Origin: Pseudomonadales bacterium
GTDB taxonomy: Bacteria > Pseudomonadota > Gammaproteobacteria > Pseudomonadales > JANQJO01
DNA length: 46,311 nt
NCBI GenBank assembly: GCA_028281605.1
Contig: JANQJO010000070.1
Location: 1 to 46,311, forward strand
Direction of reading: 5' to 3'
Shown here: one piece after another, positions 1 through 9,802 of the stretch
Numbering within the stretch: position 1 is the stretch's first letter
How the letters are laid out: every line of letters begins with the position of its first letter
Made by a program: the position numbers and the translations under genes
Notes under the pieces: generated by a model
Databases searched by the model: none
Seen by the model: only the letters and a program-made list of their open reading frames with translations
Told to the model about the DNA's origin: nothing

Positions 1-22
1 ATGAGCATGTTTGCAACACAAT

Positions 23-99
23 GGCTACGTAGCTCAGCTGGTTAGAGCACAGCATTCATAATGCTGGGGTCGGTGGTTCAAGTCCACCCGTAGCTACCA
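23..99 (+). tRNA. tRNA-Met (CAT), elongator type
   Basis: A complete 77-nt cloverleaf. The acceptor stem GGCTACG pairs with CGTAGCT (the first pair is G-U). The D-loop is AGCTCAGCTGGTTAGAGC, the anticodon CAT lies at 57-59, the T-loop is GGTTCAAGTCC, and CCA is encoded at 97-99. It closely resembles the elongator tRNA-Met of E. coli, so it is not the initiator. tRNA-Ile2 also has a genomic CAT anticodon but a different body. An accessory-looking gene begins 65 bases downstream. Confidence 0.95.
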
Positions 100-163
100 G
101 AAAATTTTAACTTATTATTTGGTGTTGCTTTACAGTGAATATTTGTGTTTTAATAGTGGCACC

Positions 164-1342
164 ATGTCTAGTAATACAATGCAGTGCTTTCAGTCGTCCA
201 ATTCTTGTTCTTATAGTTCCCTTCGTAGTAGGTTTGAGCAGTGTGGCTCGCACAAATCCCTGGTATTACTTAGTAAACTCCAAGGTCTGTCTGATTCTGG
301 TGGTGGACAAGTTGCCCGATTATCAAAAGGGGCAGGAGGGAGTGTCAGTGATAGTTTAAAAGATTCTGTAAACAGCAGTGCAAATGGGCCTGATCTGTCC
401 AATATTGTTACCTTGGAAACTATAAAAGAGAGTGGTGTCAAAAAAGTCCTTGATGTTGTCAGTAATGCTAGTAGTAGCAAGGATCAGAATGCTCGTGCCC
501 AAGCACACAAGCAAGCTTTGACAATGATTTATAGTATTATGTTATTGCATATGTCTGGTGATAGTTTGGATGTAGTGCAAAATCTTCTAGGGCAAATACA
601 AGAATATTATGATGACTATAAGTATTTGGGTGCAAAAGTTTTACCTGATCTTGTCGAATTGCCAAAGGGTCCGAGTATAGGGGACTTTGTTGAAAACTAT
701 GATATGGCGGATCGTCGCTTGCTTGAGGCACTAGATCTTGCACAGACTTCTGTAATAAAACAGCCCATTCAAACTGCTCAAGAAAAACCTGAAATCAGTC
801 ATAGTTGTAAGGCGCTTAATTTACAAACCTCTTTATCTGTTGATCACGCTGGAGTTGTAGAACCGCCTCTTAAGCCTGCTAAAAAATCTGCCTTTATTGC
901 ATCTTATGCAAAGCCTGGTAAGTGGGGAAATGACTTTACTTTATCTGGTGCTATGTATGAGCTGAATCGTAGACGTAGAGCAGAGGGTAAGTCACCTATT
1001 GCGGTAGAGGTCAATAAAGAATTAAGAGAGAGTGGAAAAGAAAAGAGCGGTAAGAAATATGAGCGTATGCATGCTATTCATCCTCCAGGTTGGAGCGAGC
1101 GGGGTGGTCTTACCTTGAAGTTGTTGTATTGGCAAGATTCTCATTATGACCGTATCAATACAAAAGGTGAGAAGTGTTCTGTGCAGGGTGATGGGAATTG
1201 TCAATTTCGGGCGTTGTCTGAGTCTTTGAGAGAGCATGGTATATATTACGATCATAAGCAAATGAGAGAATTTGCTGTTAAGGGTATGGAGGCAATGCTT
1301 GACCCTGACTCTATACCGGATTATGGTTGGGAAGACATCTAG
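164..1342 (+). CDS. Protein with C-terminal partial OTU-like cysteine protease domain
   Basis: About 392 aa from ATG 164. The reading frame can begin at TTG 119, but ATG is the more natural start; neither has a strong ribosome site. The N-terminus is Ser/Asn-rich low complexity, and the middle is predicted helical. The last 51 residues carry GDGNCQFRALSESL, the signature around the nucleophile Cys (C346) of OTU deubiquitinase-type proteases. A full OTU domain continues past this point to a catalytic His. Here the protein stops 46 residues after the Cys, at GWEDI, where family members usually have the WGD segment. It is therefore either a truncated, probably inactive enzyme or a divergent variant. 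Bacterial OTU proteins are mostly host-directed effectors; that role here is inference. It lies right after a tRNA and converges on apeB. Confidence 0.7.
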   Translation: MSSNTMQCFQSSNSCSYSSLRSRFEQCGSHKSLVLLSKLQGLSDSGGGQVARLSKGAGGSVSDSLKDSVNSSANGPDLSNIVTLETIKESGVKKVLDVVSNASSSKDQNARAQAHKQALTMIYSIMLLHMSGDSLDVVQNLLGQIQEYYDDYKYLGAKVLPDLVELPKGPSIGDFVENYDMADRRLLEALDLAQTSVIKQPIQTAQEKPEISHSCKALNLQTSLSVDHAGVVEPPLKPAKKSAFIASYAKPGKWGNDFTLSGAMYELNRRRRAEGKSPIAVEVNKELRESGKEKSGKKYERMHAIHPPGWSERGGLTLKLLYWQDSHYDRINTKGEKCSVQGDGNCQFRALSESLREHGIYYDHKQMREFAVKGMEAMLDPDSIPDYGWEDI

Positions 1343-1368
1343 GTTTTGCCTGCTCATACAGGCAAAAC
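1343..1368. terminator. Hairpin between convergent OTU gene and apeB
   Basis: A perfect 10-bp stem: GTTTTGCCTG (1343-1352), loop CTCATA, then CAGGCAAAAC (1359-1368). It begins directly after the TAG of the OTU gene, and the apeB stop codon sits in its loop, so it could end transcription from both sides. No clear T-run follows on either strand, so termination strength is uncertain. Confidence 0.5.
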
Positions 1369-2652
1369 ATCTAAATTATAATAAGCACACAGTAATTTAA
1401 ATAGCGCATAAATATCTTCTATGCCTGCAGTTTCTCTAATAGAGTGCATAGCGAACTGAGGTACGCCGATATCAACGGTTCGTATGCCCAGCTCTGAAGC
1501 TGTTATAGGCCCTATCGTGCTACCACATTTCATATCGGATCTGACTACAAATTGTTGCACATCAATTTGTGTCAGTTTTGCCAAATAGTGAATTAATGCG
1601 CTGGTTTCACTGGTAGTAGCGTAGCGATGATTTGCATTGGTTTTGATGACTGGGCCTTGGTTGATGATCGGACCGTGATGAGCATCATATTTATCGACAT
1701 AATTTGGATGTAAGCCATGCGCATTATCAGCAGAAATGCAGAATGACTGTGCTAGACATTGGTTGTAGATTTCATGGCTTGGTAAAATTCTTTTTAGTAC
1801 ATCTTTTAAAAAAGGGCTCTGTGCGCCAGAAGCGCTGGTGCTACCGACTTCTTCGTGATCATTGCAGACTAATAAGCATCTTTGATTTTGTGGGCTGTTT
1901 AATAAGCTCATTAGGCCAACATAACAGCTGATGAGATTGTCTAACCGAGCACTGGCAATGAACTCTTTTTTCAGGCCAACCAAGCGTGGCTGCTGCGTGT
2001 CATATAAGCATAAATCAAAATCTAAAATGTCACTGACATCGTTTTGGGTGCTGAGTGTGAGTTTGTTATTGAGCATGGTTTTCCACGAAACTTGGTGCTT
2101 CGTGTTTTGTAAAAATACAATCGGTGGTAGGTGTTTTTGTGCGTTGACGCTTTTATTTTGATTGGATTCTCGGTCTAGGTGAATGGCTAGATTTGGTATG
2201 AAAGCGATGGGGTGTTCGAAGTCAATGAGCTGTTTTTGAATGCGGTGGTGTGCATCTAGATAGTAAACCCGCCCGGCAATGGAGAGATCCCGATCAAACC
2301 AAGGGTGTAGCAGAGCACCACCGTAGACCTCCACCCCCAGTTGAAAGTAGCCGTGTTGTACAATTTCACTGTTGGGTTTGAGCTTTAAACAAGGACTGTC
2401 GGTGTGTGCGCCTACCATATGATAGCCAGGATGGCTGTGGCTAGGATCACCGTAACGAAATGCAATAATAGCGGCATCGTTGCGCTGAACAAAATAAGAG
2501 CCGCCTTCTTGTAGAGGCCAGGGTTGGCTTTCATCTAGTTGGGTGAAGCCAGCCTGTTCTAAAGCAACACTCATGGTATGAGCTGTGTGATAAGGGGTTG
2601 GCGAAGCTTGTAAAAAGCTGAGCAGACCTTCCGTAAATCGGTCTATGTCCAT
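1354..2652 (-). CDS. apeB: M18 family aminopeptidase (ApeB-type)
   Basis: 432 aa, full length for bacterial M18 aminopeptidases (aspartyl aminopeptidase type). These are cytoplasmic dinuclear zinc exopeptidases that remove N-terminal residues from peptides. Visible signatures in order are GAHTDSPCLKLKP (first metal His/Asp), DHEEVGSTSASGA (catalytic and metal Glu), SADNAHGLHPNY (metal Asp), and SIRETAGIEDIY near the C-terminus with the last metal His in FAMHS. The N-terminus (FTEGLLSFLQASPTPYH) matches the usual family start, so ATG 2652 is accepted. It is transcribed alone and convergent with the OTU gene. The 243-bp gap upstream, to the lysR stop, holds a copy of the palindromic repeat. Confidence 0.93.
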   Translation of the reverse strand: MDIDRFTEGLLSFLQASPTPYHTAHTMSVALEQAGFTQLDESQPWPLQEGGSYFVQRNDAAIIAFRYGDPSHSHPGYHMVGAHTDSPCLKLKPNSEIVQHGYFQLGVEVYGGALLHPWFDRDLSIAGRVYYLDAHHRIQKQLIDFEHPIAFIPNLAIHLDRESNQNKSVNAQKHLPPIVFLQNTKHQVSWKTMLNNKLTLSTQNDVSDILDFDLCLYDTQQPRLVGLKKEFIASARLDNLISCYVGLMSLLNSPQNQRCLLVCNDHEEVGSTSASGAQSPFLKDVLKRILPSHEIYNQCLAQSFCISADNAHGLHPNYVDKYDAHHGPIINQGPVIKTNANHRYATTSETSALIHYLAKLTQIDVQQFVVRSDMKCGSTIGPITASELGIRTVDIGVPQFAMHSIRETAGIEDIYALFKLLCAYYNLDVLPV

Positions 2653-2835
2653 AATATAAAATACCTTGATAATTTCAAAATGCTATTTTTTCAAGCTGAA
2701 AACAGTTTGGTTGTTGTTCATCTGGCTAAGCAAATCTTACATTTGAGTCGTTCAGCTTGATGAATGATATGGAGTAGAAGTGTAACATCAACTGTCATAA
2801 AAGCAGTTACAGGGTTTTACATTTTATTACACAAA

Positions 2836-2887
2836 TGCAATTTCCATCACCTAGGGTGACGAAAATTACATCGTTCATGGCTGTTTT
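2836..2887 (+). repeat. Palindromic intergenic repeat, copy R1
   Basis: A near-perfect inverted repeat, TGCAATTTCCATCACC-TAGG-GTGACGAAAATTACA, followed by the conserved tail TCGTTCATGGCTGTTTT. Copies R2, R3 and R4 share both the palindrome and the asymmetric tail. It lies between apeB and the LysR gene. Confidence 0.85.
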
Positions 2888-2895
2888 CATATTTT

Positions 2896-3774
2896 TTACA
2901 ATTTTTCATGTTTTGCTATGGCTTTTAATAAAGTTTTGGCGGCGTTACTGAGAGTTCTGTCTGTGGTGTAAAGGTATCCCAACTGTCGAGTGAGAGGGGT
3001 CCCGGGTACGTTCAGTGAGCATAAGGGTTTGCAAATCATAGCATGGGGTAAAACTGTCCAGCCCAGACCGATACTCGCCATGGCCTGGTTAGTTTCTAGG
3101 TAGTTGGTGGCTAAGACAACTTCTAAGGTGTGGCCCTGTTTCGAAAACAGGGTTTCTATTAGCTCGCGTGTGAAAGTGCCGAGTTTGGGTAGAATGCAAG
3201 GATAGTTTTTTAGTAGTGACAATGAAACTCTTTTACGTTGACATAGCGTATGATCTTCTGGGAGTGCAAAGCCTAACGTGTCTTGCCATATGGGTATGGC
3301 GGTAATGCCGGGGTGTTCTGAAGGGTTTAAGGTAACCACGGCGACATCCAAGAGGCCTTGTTCGAGAAGTCCATAAGCTTGGTCGGAATCAATTAAGCTG
3401 AGGTCTAATTTGACATGTGGATAAGTCTTTAGGTAATTCTTAAGAACCTGCGGAATGTAATGTAGACCTATATGATGACTGAGGCCTAATTTCAAAGAGC
3501 CAGCCACTGTATCGGCAAGATTTTGGATAGACTTTTGGGCTTCTGCCGCTGTATTGAGCATAGTGCGTGCGTAAGGTAACAAGGTGAGGGCTGCCTCTGT
3601 TGGCCTTGCAGTTTTATGGTGGCGATCAAATAAAGAGCACCCAAGGGCTGTTTCGAGATTGCTGATGCGTTTACTGATAGCCGGTTGCGTGAGATGTAAC
3701 TGTGCTGCAGCTAGGGAAAATTGTTGTGTTTGTAAGACCGTTAGAAATGCTTTTAACTGGTTAATATTGATCAT
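2896..3774 (-). CDS. LysR-family transcriptional regulator divergent from leuC
   Basis: 292 aa. The N-terminal winged helix-turn-helix is typical of LysR ([20 protein letters not shown], then [20 protein letters not shown]). A periplasmic-binding-protein-like effector domain follows from about residue 90. The start is clear: family members begin with M-[x]-L-x-Q-L. It is transcribed divergently from leuC, 145 bp apart, the usual arrangement for a LysR protein that controls its neighbour and itself. A LysR gene also sits beside leuC in Pseudomonas. Control of leuCDB here is inferred from position. The effector ligand is unknown. Confidence 0.88.
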   Translation of the reverse strand: MININQLKAFLTVLQTQQFSLAAAQLHLTQPAISKRISNLETALGCSLFDRHHKTARPTEAALTLLPYARTMLNTAAEAQKSIQNLADTVAGSLKLGLSHHIGLHYIPQVLKNYLKTYPHVKLDLSLIDSDQAYGLLEQGLLDVAVVTLNPSEHPGITAIPIWQDTLGFALPEDHTLCQRKRVSLSLLKNYPCILPKLGTFTRELIETLFSKQGHTLEVVLATNYLETNQAMASIGLGWTVLPHAMICKPLCSLNVPGTPLTRQLGYLYTTDRTLSNAAKTLLKAIAKHEKL

Positions 3775-3807
3775 GTTTTTGTGGTTCTATGGGTTCATTG
3801 CTTTAGC

Positions 3808-3832
3808 ATATAAAATATTCCATATTTTTATA
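3808..3832. promoter_or_regulatory. A/T-rich dyad in lysR-leuC divergent promoter region
   Basis: An imperfect dyad, ATAAAATAT-TCC-ATATTTTTAT, fits the T-N11-A style of LysR-type operators. It lies between the two divergent starts, about 35 bp from the LysR ATG and 90 bp from leuC. This is a candidate only; no clean -35/-10 pair was identified. Confidence 0.3.
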
Positions 3833-3919
3833 GTAAAGATAAAAAATATGAATTTGTTTTATTTTATGGTTGAGAGTAGTATTTTTACAAGCTTTAAATT
3901 GAGTGGAGAAAAACAGTTA

Positions 3920-5323
3920 ATGGCCAACCAAACCTTATATGACAAACTTTGGGCTGCTCATCTTGTTTCTAAGCGTGATGATGGTACGGCATTGCTGTAT
4001 ATTGATCGACATTTATTGCATGAAGTGACTTCTCCACAGGCGTTTGAAGGTTTGCGTTTGCATGGCCGCAAGCCTTGGCGCTTGTCAGCCAATCTGGCAA
4101 CGGTGGATCATAATGTTCCGACAACCCCTCGCTCCAATGGTATTGCAGACCCCACTTCACGCATTCAGGTTGCAACACTGGATGCCAATTGTGAAGAATT
4201 TGGTATAGAAGAGTTCAAGATGCACGATCCTCGTCAGGGTATTGTGCATGTGGTGGGGCCTGAGCAGGGGGCCGCTTTGCCTGGCATGACGGTGGTGTGT
4301 GGTGATTCACACACGGCTACACATGGTGCCTTTGCCGCTTTAGCACATGGGATTGGCACTTCTGAAGTCGAGCATGTTTTGGCTACCCAATGTTTGTTGT
4401 CTAAAAAAATGAAGAATATGAAAGTGCAGTGTCATGGCACTTTGCGAGAGGGTGTTTATTCCAAGGATTTAATCTTAGCCCTAATTGGTCGTTTGGGTAC
4501 AGCAGGAGGAACAGGCTTTGCCATGGAGTTTTCGGGACAAGCTGTTGATGCCTTGTCTATTGAGGCCCGGATGACAGTATGTAATATGGCCATTGAGGCA
4601 GGTGCGCGAGTCGGCTTAGTCGCGGTAGATGATGCTACGATTGATTATTTTGCAGGTAGGCCTTTTAGTCCTAAAGGTGAGCTCTGGGATCAAGCGGTCG
4701 AGTCTTGGCGGTCTTTACGTTCAGATGAAGAGGCTGTGTTTGATGTTGAAGTGAGTTTCGATGTCAGTCAATTGGTGCCTCAAGTGACTTGGGGGACGTC
4801 TCCTGAAATGGTGGTAGGTATAGACGAAACATTCCCTGATCCGAATCAGGAGCCGGAGGCAGCCCGGCGTGAAGGATTGCTCAGAGCCTATGAATATATG
4901 GGCTTAAAACCAGGTATGTTACCCAAAGATATTCAGCTTGATCGTATCTTTATTGGTTCGTGTACCAATTCTCGTATTGAGGACTTGCGTACAGCGGCAC
5001 AAGTGGTTAAGGGACGTAAGGTGGCCTCTTCTATTAAACAAGCATTGGTTGTGCCGGGTTCTGGTTTAGTTAAGGCGCAGGCTGAAGCAGAAGGTTTGGA
5101 TCAAATTTTTAAGGCAGCCGGTTTTCAATGGCGTGAACCTGGTTGTTCGATGTGTTTGGCGATGAATGCGGATAGACTTGAAACCAAGGAGCATTGTGCT
5201 TCTACTTCTAATCGTAATTTTGAAGGTCGTCAGGGGCGTGGGGGGCGGACGCACTTGGTCAGTCCTGCTATGGCTGCAGCTGCGGCGATACAGGGTGTTT
5301 TTGTTGATGTACGTGATTTTTGA
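3920..5323 (+). CDS. leuC: 3-isopropylmalate dehydratase large subunit
   Basis: 467 aa from ATG 3920 ([16 protein letters not shown]), the canonical LeuC start and length. The frame stays open upstream to 3584, but that extension overlaps the divergent regulator gene and is not homologous, so it is rejected. A GTGGAG site lies about 12 bases upstream. LeuC with LeuD isomerises 2- to 3-isopropylmalate in leucine synthesis and carries a [4Fe-4S] cluster. Visible motifs are [36 protein letters not shown] with one cluster Cys, and GCSMCLAMN with the other two. It is the first gene of leuC-leuD-leuB-dnaQ, all close together on the plus strand. Confidence 0.97.
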   Translation: MANQTLYDKLWAAHLVSKRDDGTALLYIDRHLLHEVTSPQAFEGLRLHGRKPWRLSANLATVDHNVPTTPRSNGIADPTSRIQVATLDANCEEFGIEEFKMHDPRQGIVHVVGPEQGAALPGMTVVCGDSHTATHGAFAALAHGIGTSEVEHVLATQCLLSKKMKNMKVQCHGTLREGVYSKDLILALIGRLGTAGGTGFAMEFSGQAVDALSIEARMTVCNMAIEAGARVGLVAVDDATIDYFAGRPFSPKGELWDQAVESWRSLRSDEEAVFDVEVSFDVSQLVPQVTWGTSPEMVVGIDETFPDPNQEPEAARREGLLRAYEYMGLKPGMLPKDIQLDRIFIGSCTNSRIEDLRTAAQVVKGRKVASSIKQALVVPGSGLVKAQAEAEGLDQIFKAAGFQWREPGCSMCLAMNADRLETKEHCASTSNRNFEGRQGRGGRTHLVSPAMAAAAAIQGVFVDVRDF

Positions 5324-5350
5324 GAAATGTGCTCGTAAGGAAAAATAGCC

Positions 5351-6007
5351 ATGCAAAAATTTACTGATTTTACTGGTTTAGTAGTGCCTCTGGATCGTGC
5401 GAATGTGGATACAGATCAAATTATTCCCAAGCAATATCTCAAATCTATTAAACGTACCGGGTTTGGAGCGACTTTATTTGACCAGTGGCGGTATTTGGAT
5501 CAAGGTGAGCCTGGGCAAGAGCATGCTTTAAGGCCCCTGAATAAAAGCTTTGTATTGAATCAATCTCGTTACCAAGGGGCGAGTATTTTGTTGGCACGAG
5601 AGAATTTTGGTTGTGGTTCCTCTCGTGAGCATGCGCCTTGGGCTTTAGTAGAATATGGTTTCAGAGTCATTGTTGCAGAGAGTTTTGCTGATATTTTTTA
5701 TAATAACAGTTTTAAAAATGGTTTATTGCTGGTGACTTTAAATCGAACTCAGTTGGATCAATTATTTGCTGAGGCGGCTGCGGAAGTGGGGTATCAATTG
5801 CAAGTTTCTTTAGTTGAACAGACCATCACAACATCAGCAGGAGAGATTTTTCAGTTTAAGATAGATCCTTTTCGTAAGAATTGTTTGCTTGAGGGCTTGG
5901 ATGACATTGCCCTGACTTTGCAAGCCGCGTCTGAGATAAAGGCTTATGAGCAAAGGAGCAAGCAAAAAACCCCATGGTTGTTTCAAGATTTATCAGAGGG
6001 TTATTGA
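5351..6007 (+). CDS. leuD: 3-isopropylmalate dehydratase small subunit
   Basis: 218 aa, the standard LeuD length. It begins [22 protein letters not shown] and has the hallmark [18 protein letters not shown] loop, which completes the active site of the LeuC partner. The ribosome site AAGGA lies about 8 bases before ATG 5351. It sits 27 bases after leuC and 3 bases before leuB, so it is surely cotranscribed and translated in stoichiometry with leuC. Confidence 0.97.
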   Translation: MQKFTDFTGLVVPLDRANVDTDQIIPKQYLKSIKRTGFGATLFDQWRYLDQGEPGQEHALRPLNKSFVLNQSRYQGASILLARENFGCGSSREHAPWALVEYGFRVIVAESFADIFYNNSFKNGLLLVTLNRTQLDQLFAEAAAEVGYQLQVSLVEQTITTSAGEIFQFKIDPFRKNCLLEGLDDIALTLQAASEIKAYEQRSKQKTPWLFQDLSEGY

Positions 6008-6010
6008 TCA

Positions 6011-7111
6011 ATGAGTGTGAAGACTGTGAAGGGCGCGAAAATTTTACTATTAGCAGGAGATGGCATTGGCCCTGAGATTGTCGCTGAAGCACATAAGGTG
6101 TTAATGGCTTTGCCGTTTGAGTTTGAGATTGAAGAAGCACTGATTGGAGGAGCGGCTATAGAGCTTTATGATCAGCCTTTGCCAAAAGATACGTTGCTTA
6201 AGGCGCAGCAGGCTGATTTAATTTTGTTAGGTGCAGTCGGCGGACCGAAGTGGGATGCTTTGTCCAATCATCTCAGACCTGAAAAGGGTCTCTTGCAATT
6301 ACGTTCCGCTTTAGGTTTGTTTGCGAATTTGCGCCCGGCTGTTTTGTATCCAGAGTTGGTGCAGGCATCTTCTTTAAAGCCTGAAGTAGTCTCTGGTTTA
6401 GATATTATGATTGTTAGGGAGCTGACTGGAGGCATTTACTTTGGTGAGCCTCGTGGGGTTCGCACCTTAGAGAATGGAGAGCAGCAAGCCTATAATACCG
6501 ATGTTTATACAGAGTCTGAGATTAAACGCATTGCTCGAGTGGCTTTTGAGCTTGCCCAAAAGCGTGATAAAAAGCTTTGTTCAGTGGATAAAGCCAATGT
6601 TTTAGAAGTGACGCAGTTGTGGCGTAAAACCGTTGAAGCTTTAAGTGTGGAGTATCCTGATGTGGTGCTTAGCCATATGTATGTTGATAATGCAGCGATG
6701 CAACTGGTCAAGGCGCCCAAGCAGTTTGATGTAATTGTGACGGGCAACTTATTTGGGGATATCTTATCAGATGAAGCAGCCATGCTGACTGGTTCCATAG
6801 GGATGTTGCCTTCTGCGTCACTTAACGGTTCTGCACAGGGTTTATATGAACCTTGTCACGGTTCTGCACCTGATATTGCAGGTCAGGGGTTGGCGAATCC
6901 GTTAGCAACTATTTTGTCTTTGGCGATGGGTCTTAGATATACCTTAGGTTTAACGGATATGGCCTTGATGATTGAGTCGGCAGTGAAAAAAGCGTTGGCT
7001 CAAGGCTTGCGAACTCCAGATATTTATGAGCCAGGTTTGGAAAAAGTGGGAACAGTACAGATGGGTGATGCTGTTGTTAGGGAGTTGAAACAGTTAGGGG
7101 GGAGTAAATGA
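6011..7111 (+). CDS. leuB: 3-isopropylmalate dehydrogenase
   Basis: 366 aa. LeuB oxidatively decarboxylates 3-isopropylmalate with NAD+ to give the 2-oxo precursor of leucine. Visible features are [15 protein letters not shown] at the N-terminus, [38 protein letters not shown] with the substrate Arg and Tyr, [42 protein letters not shown] with the metal Asp, and [14 protein letters not shown]. It has a GAGGG site at the leuD end. Its stop overlaps the dnaQ start (ATGA). leuA, the committed step, is not in the window. Confidence 0.97.
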   Translation: MSVKTVKGAKILLLAGDGIGPEIVAEAHKVLMALPFEFEIEEALIGGAAIELYDQPLPKDTLLKAQQADLILLGAVGGPKWDALSNHLRPEKGLLQLRSALGLFANLRPAVLYPELVQASSLKPEVVSGLDIMIVRELTGGIYFGEPRGVRTLENGEQQAYNTDVYTESEIKRIARVAFELAQKRDKKLCSVDKANVLEVTQLWRKTVEALSVEYPDVVLSHMYVDNAAMQLVKAPKQFDVIVTGNLFGDILSDEAAMLTGSIGMLPSASLNGSAQGLYEPCHGSAPDIAGQGLANPLATILSLAMGLRYTLGLTDMALMIESAVKKALAQGLRTPDIYEPGLEKVGTVQMGDAVVRELKQLGGSK

Positions 7112-7866
7112 GGCAAATTGTACTGGATACTGAAACGACTGGTTTAGAGCCCAGTGAAGGCCATCGGATTATTGAAATCGGTTGTGTCGAGTTGATTGAT
7201 CGTCAAATAACTCAATTTACGTTTCACTGTTATCTCAATCCTGATAGAGCTGTGGATGAGGGTGCTGCTCAGGTGCATGGTTTGTCTGATGCCTTTTTAT
7301 CTGATAAGCCGCGGTTTGCAGCTATTGTTGAAGATTTTCTGGCTTATATTAAAGGGGCTGAGTTGTTGATACATAATGCACCTTTTGATGTTGCTTTTTT
7401 AGATCATGAATTGAAACTGCATGACCAAAAGCATCAGACTCAGCTAGGGTCTTTGAGTCAATATTGTACTGTTACTGATACTCTAGTGTTGGCTCGTAAA
7501 AAGCATCCGGGTCAGAGAAACAGCTTGGATGCTTTATGTAAGCGTTATGAGATTGACAACAGTCATCGTGAACTGCATGGTGCTTTGCTTGATTCGGAAA
7601 TATTGGCTGATGTTTATTTGTCTATGACTGGTGGTCAGATTACTTTGGATTTAAGTTTGGATCAAGCGATTGAAACACCTGTCATCACTTCTATAACTAA
7701 CAAGGCTGTTTCGAGTGAGGTGGTTACTATAGAAACTTCAACACGGGAAAAGCCTGTTTTGCGAGTTGTTAAAGCTCATGAGGAAGAATTGATTGAGCAC
7801 AATAAGCTTTTGGACCAAATTAACGATAGAGGTGGTTGTTGTCTTTGGCAAGAGCTGGATGGGTAG
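7108..7866 (+). CDS. dnaQ: DNA polymerase III epsilon subunit (3'-5' exonuclease)
   Basis: 252 aa. It is the proofreading exonuclease of the replicative polymerase. Exonuclease motifs are intact: Exo [12 protein letters not shown] (D7, E9), Exo [19 protein letters not shown], and Exo [22 protein letters not shown] with the catalytic His and Asp. The C-terminal ~60 residues (through [14 protein letters not shown]) match the segment that binds the alpha subunit. It overlaps leuB by 4 bases (ATGA), so it is coupled to the leucine operon. In many gammaproteobacteria dnaQ follows rnhA, so this context is unusual. It converges on nhaB, 18 bases away. Confidence 0.95.
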   Translation: MRQIVLDTETTGLEPSEGHRIIEIGCVELIDRQITQFTFHCYLNPDRAVDEGAAQVHGLSDAFLSDKPRFAAIVEDFLAYIKGAELLIHNAPFDVAFLDHELKLHDQKHQTQLGSLSQYCTVTDTLVLARKKHPGQRNSLDALCKRYEIDNSHRELHGALLDSEILADVYLSMTGGQITLDLSLDQAIETPVITSITNKAVSSEVVTIETSTREKPVLRVVKAHEEELIEHNKLLDQINDRGGCCLWQELDG

Positions 7867-7884
7867 CCGTTGGTTGAAGGTAGA

Positions 7885-9378
7885 TTAAAATGCCCAGGTG
7901 CTGATGGCGACCAAACCCACTGAACTGAGTACGATTGTATAAGGAATGGCCATAAAAACCATAGTGCCGTAGGATAATCTAATCAGAGGTGCTATTGCAC
8001 TGGTCAATAGAAAGAGAAAAGCGGCTTGTCCATTTGGAGTTGCGACACTGGGTAAGTTTGTGCCGGTATTAATGGCAACTGCTAACATGTCAAACTGCTC
8101 ACGGGAGATCCGACCTGCCGTGAGGGCTTCGTGTACTTGGCCTATATACACTGTAGCTACAAACACATTGTCGCTGATCATTGACAATACGCCATTAACG
8201 ATGAAAAACATAGCTGGCTGTTTGCTTTCTTCTAAGGCTAATACAGCTGCGATAATAGGTTGAAATAAGTGTTGTTCATGAATAACGGCTACGATAGCGA
8301 AAAATACAACCAGCAATGCAGTAAAGGGCAGTGCTTCTTCAAAAGCTTTGCCAAGTGCATGCTCATCGGTAACACCGTTAAAAGCCGTTTGTAGAACAAT
8401 AATCATTAGTCCAATTAACCCGACTTCAGCGACATGGAAAGCTAATGCGAGGACCAACACCAGTGCTGTTAGTGCTTGTACGCCTAATTTAGCAATATCT
8501 CTTTTTGTTCTTTTAGCCGTTTGTTCGTAATCAAATTCTTGCAAAATGGTACGCACGTTTTCTGCTAGAGGGTCTCCGTAACCAAACCACTTTAACTTTT
8601 CAAGCAAAATGCAGGTGCATAAGCCGCTAACTAAAACTGGTAAGCTGATGGGGGCCATTTTCAAGAAAAACTCAACAAAATTCCATTCAGCCATGCCTGC
8701 AATGAGTAAGTTTTGAGGTTCTCCAACGGTAGTGCAAACGCCTCCTAGTGCTGTGCCGACGGCACCGTGCATTAGTAAAGATCTTAAGAAAGACCTAAAA
8801 TTTTCTAAGTCCTCACGGTGTAGGTCTAGAACGTCGTGATCGTGTGAATGATCGTGTGAGTGTGAGACTTTTTTACCCGAGGCGACTTTGTGGTAAACAG
8901 AGTAAAATCCTACTGATACGCTAATGATGACGGCTGTTACAGTTAAAGCATCCAAAAAAGCTGATAAAATAGCAGCGGCAAAGCAGAACAAAAAAGATAG
9001 TAGAGCTTTTGATCTAATTGATAATAAAATTTTGGTAAAAACAAAAAGCAGTAAGTCTTTCATGAAAAAAATGCCGGCTACCATAAACATTAAAAGTAGA
9101 ATAACGGGAAAGTTATGGAAAACTTCTTCTTTGACTGTATTGGTGCTGGCCATGCCGAGTGCAATCGCTTCAATGGCTAATAAACCACCCGGTTGGAGTG
9201 GATAGCATTTTAAGGCCATTGCCAAGGTAAAGATAAATTCTAGTATTAATAGCCATCCGGTTGTAAAACCGTCAGTTAGCCAATAACATAATGGATTGAT
9301 TGCAAGAAAGATGATAATAGTCAGTTTATACCAGTCTGGGCTGTGGCCTAAAAAGTTATGTTTAATGGCGTTAAGCAT
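7885..9378 (-). CDS. nhaB: Na+/H+ antiporter NhaB
   Basis: 497 aa inner-membrane protein with about a dozen hydrophobic segments. It exports Na+ in exchange for H+. Family features include the start ([23 protein letters not shown]), the conserved [17 protein letters not shown] segment, [14 protein letters not shown] and [23 protein letters not shown] His/Asp-rich loop ([19 protein letters not shown]) precedes the middle third and could sense cations or pH. Gene order dnaQ...nhaB...fimL is also seen in Pseudomonas aeruginosa. Confidence 0.95.
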   Translation of the reverse strand: MLNAIKHNFLGHSPDWYKLTIIIFLAINPLCYWLTDGFTTGWLLILEFIFTLAMALKCYPLQPGGLLAIEAIALGMASTNTVKEEVFHNFPVILLLMFMVAGIFFMKDLLLFVFTKILLSIRSKALLSFLFCFAAAILSAFLDALTVTAVIISVSVGFYSVYHKVASGKKVSHSHDHSHDHDVLDLHREDLENFRSFLRSLLMHGAVGTALGGVCTTVGEPQNLLIAGMAEWNFVEFFLKMAPISLPVLVSGLCTCILLEKLKWFGYGDPLAENVRTILQEFDYEQTAKRTKRDIAKLGVQALTALVLVLALAFHVAEVGLIGLMIIVLQTAFNGVTDEHALGKAFEEALPFTALLVVFFAIVAVIHEQHLFQPIIAAVLALEESKQPAMFFIVNGVLSMISDNVFVATVYIGQVHEALTAGRISREQFDMLAVAINTGTNLPSVATPNGQAAFLFLLTSAIAPLIRLSYGTMVFMAIPYTIVLSSVGLVAISTWAF

Positions 9379-9802
9379 TTTTAGTCTTTTACTTTTGGTT
9401 GCGATGTAGTTAAATATTAGGCGATAAGAGTGTTGCGCGCTAGATTTTGTTTAATTTTTGATCTGATTTGTGTTTGTTGTTTACTGTGAAAATGCAATTT
9501 TCATCACTTAAGGTGACGAAAGTTGCATCGTTCATGGCTGTTTTGCATTTGTTTCGTGTTTGCTATTCGTATTGTTTGTATTGAAAACTGGCAAATGATA
9601 CTTTAATTTTTTGTTGTTTGATAGGTTGCTTGATAGAGAGTTGTATTCATTTTGCTAACACTGTTGAGCGAGTTAATGTTATCGCTGTTGTTTGTTTCTG
9701 GCCTATACTGTAATAGCAGAGCGAGCTTTTGTCATGGATGTAACATTAAGTAGTGTTAATATTATACTATAGACTTTTGGGTACTTATTTATTGGGCAAA
9801 GA
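9379..9802. other. Intergenic region nhaB-fimL (424 bp)
   Basis: This T-rich spacer lies between the divergent nhaB and fimL genes. It holds repeat copy R2 and must carry both promoters. A TATACT hexamer at 9763-9768 is a plausible -10 for fimL, but no matching -35 was found. No ORF or RNA gene was recognised. Confidence 0.5.
9493..9545 (+). repeat. Palindromic intergenic repeat, copy R2
   Basis: TGCAATTTTCATCACT-TAAG-GTGACGAAAGTTGCA followed by TCGTTCATGGCTGTTTT. The preceding TTTACTGTGAAAA matches the head of copy R4 (TTTACCGTGTAA). It has the same orientation as R1 and R4. Confidence 0.88.

Noticed and set aside
3584..3919. Upstream extension of the leuC frame
   Set aside because: It runs antisense through the LysR gene and has no LeuC similarity; ATG 3920 gives the exact family start.
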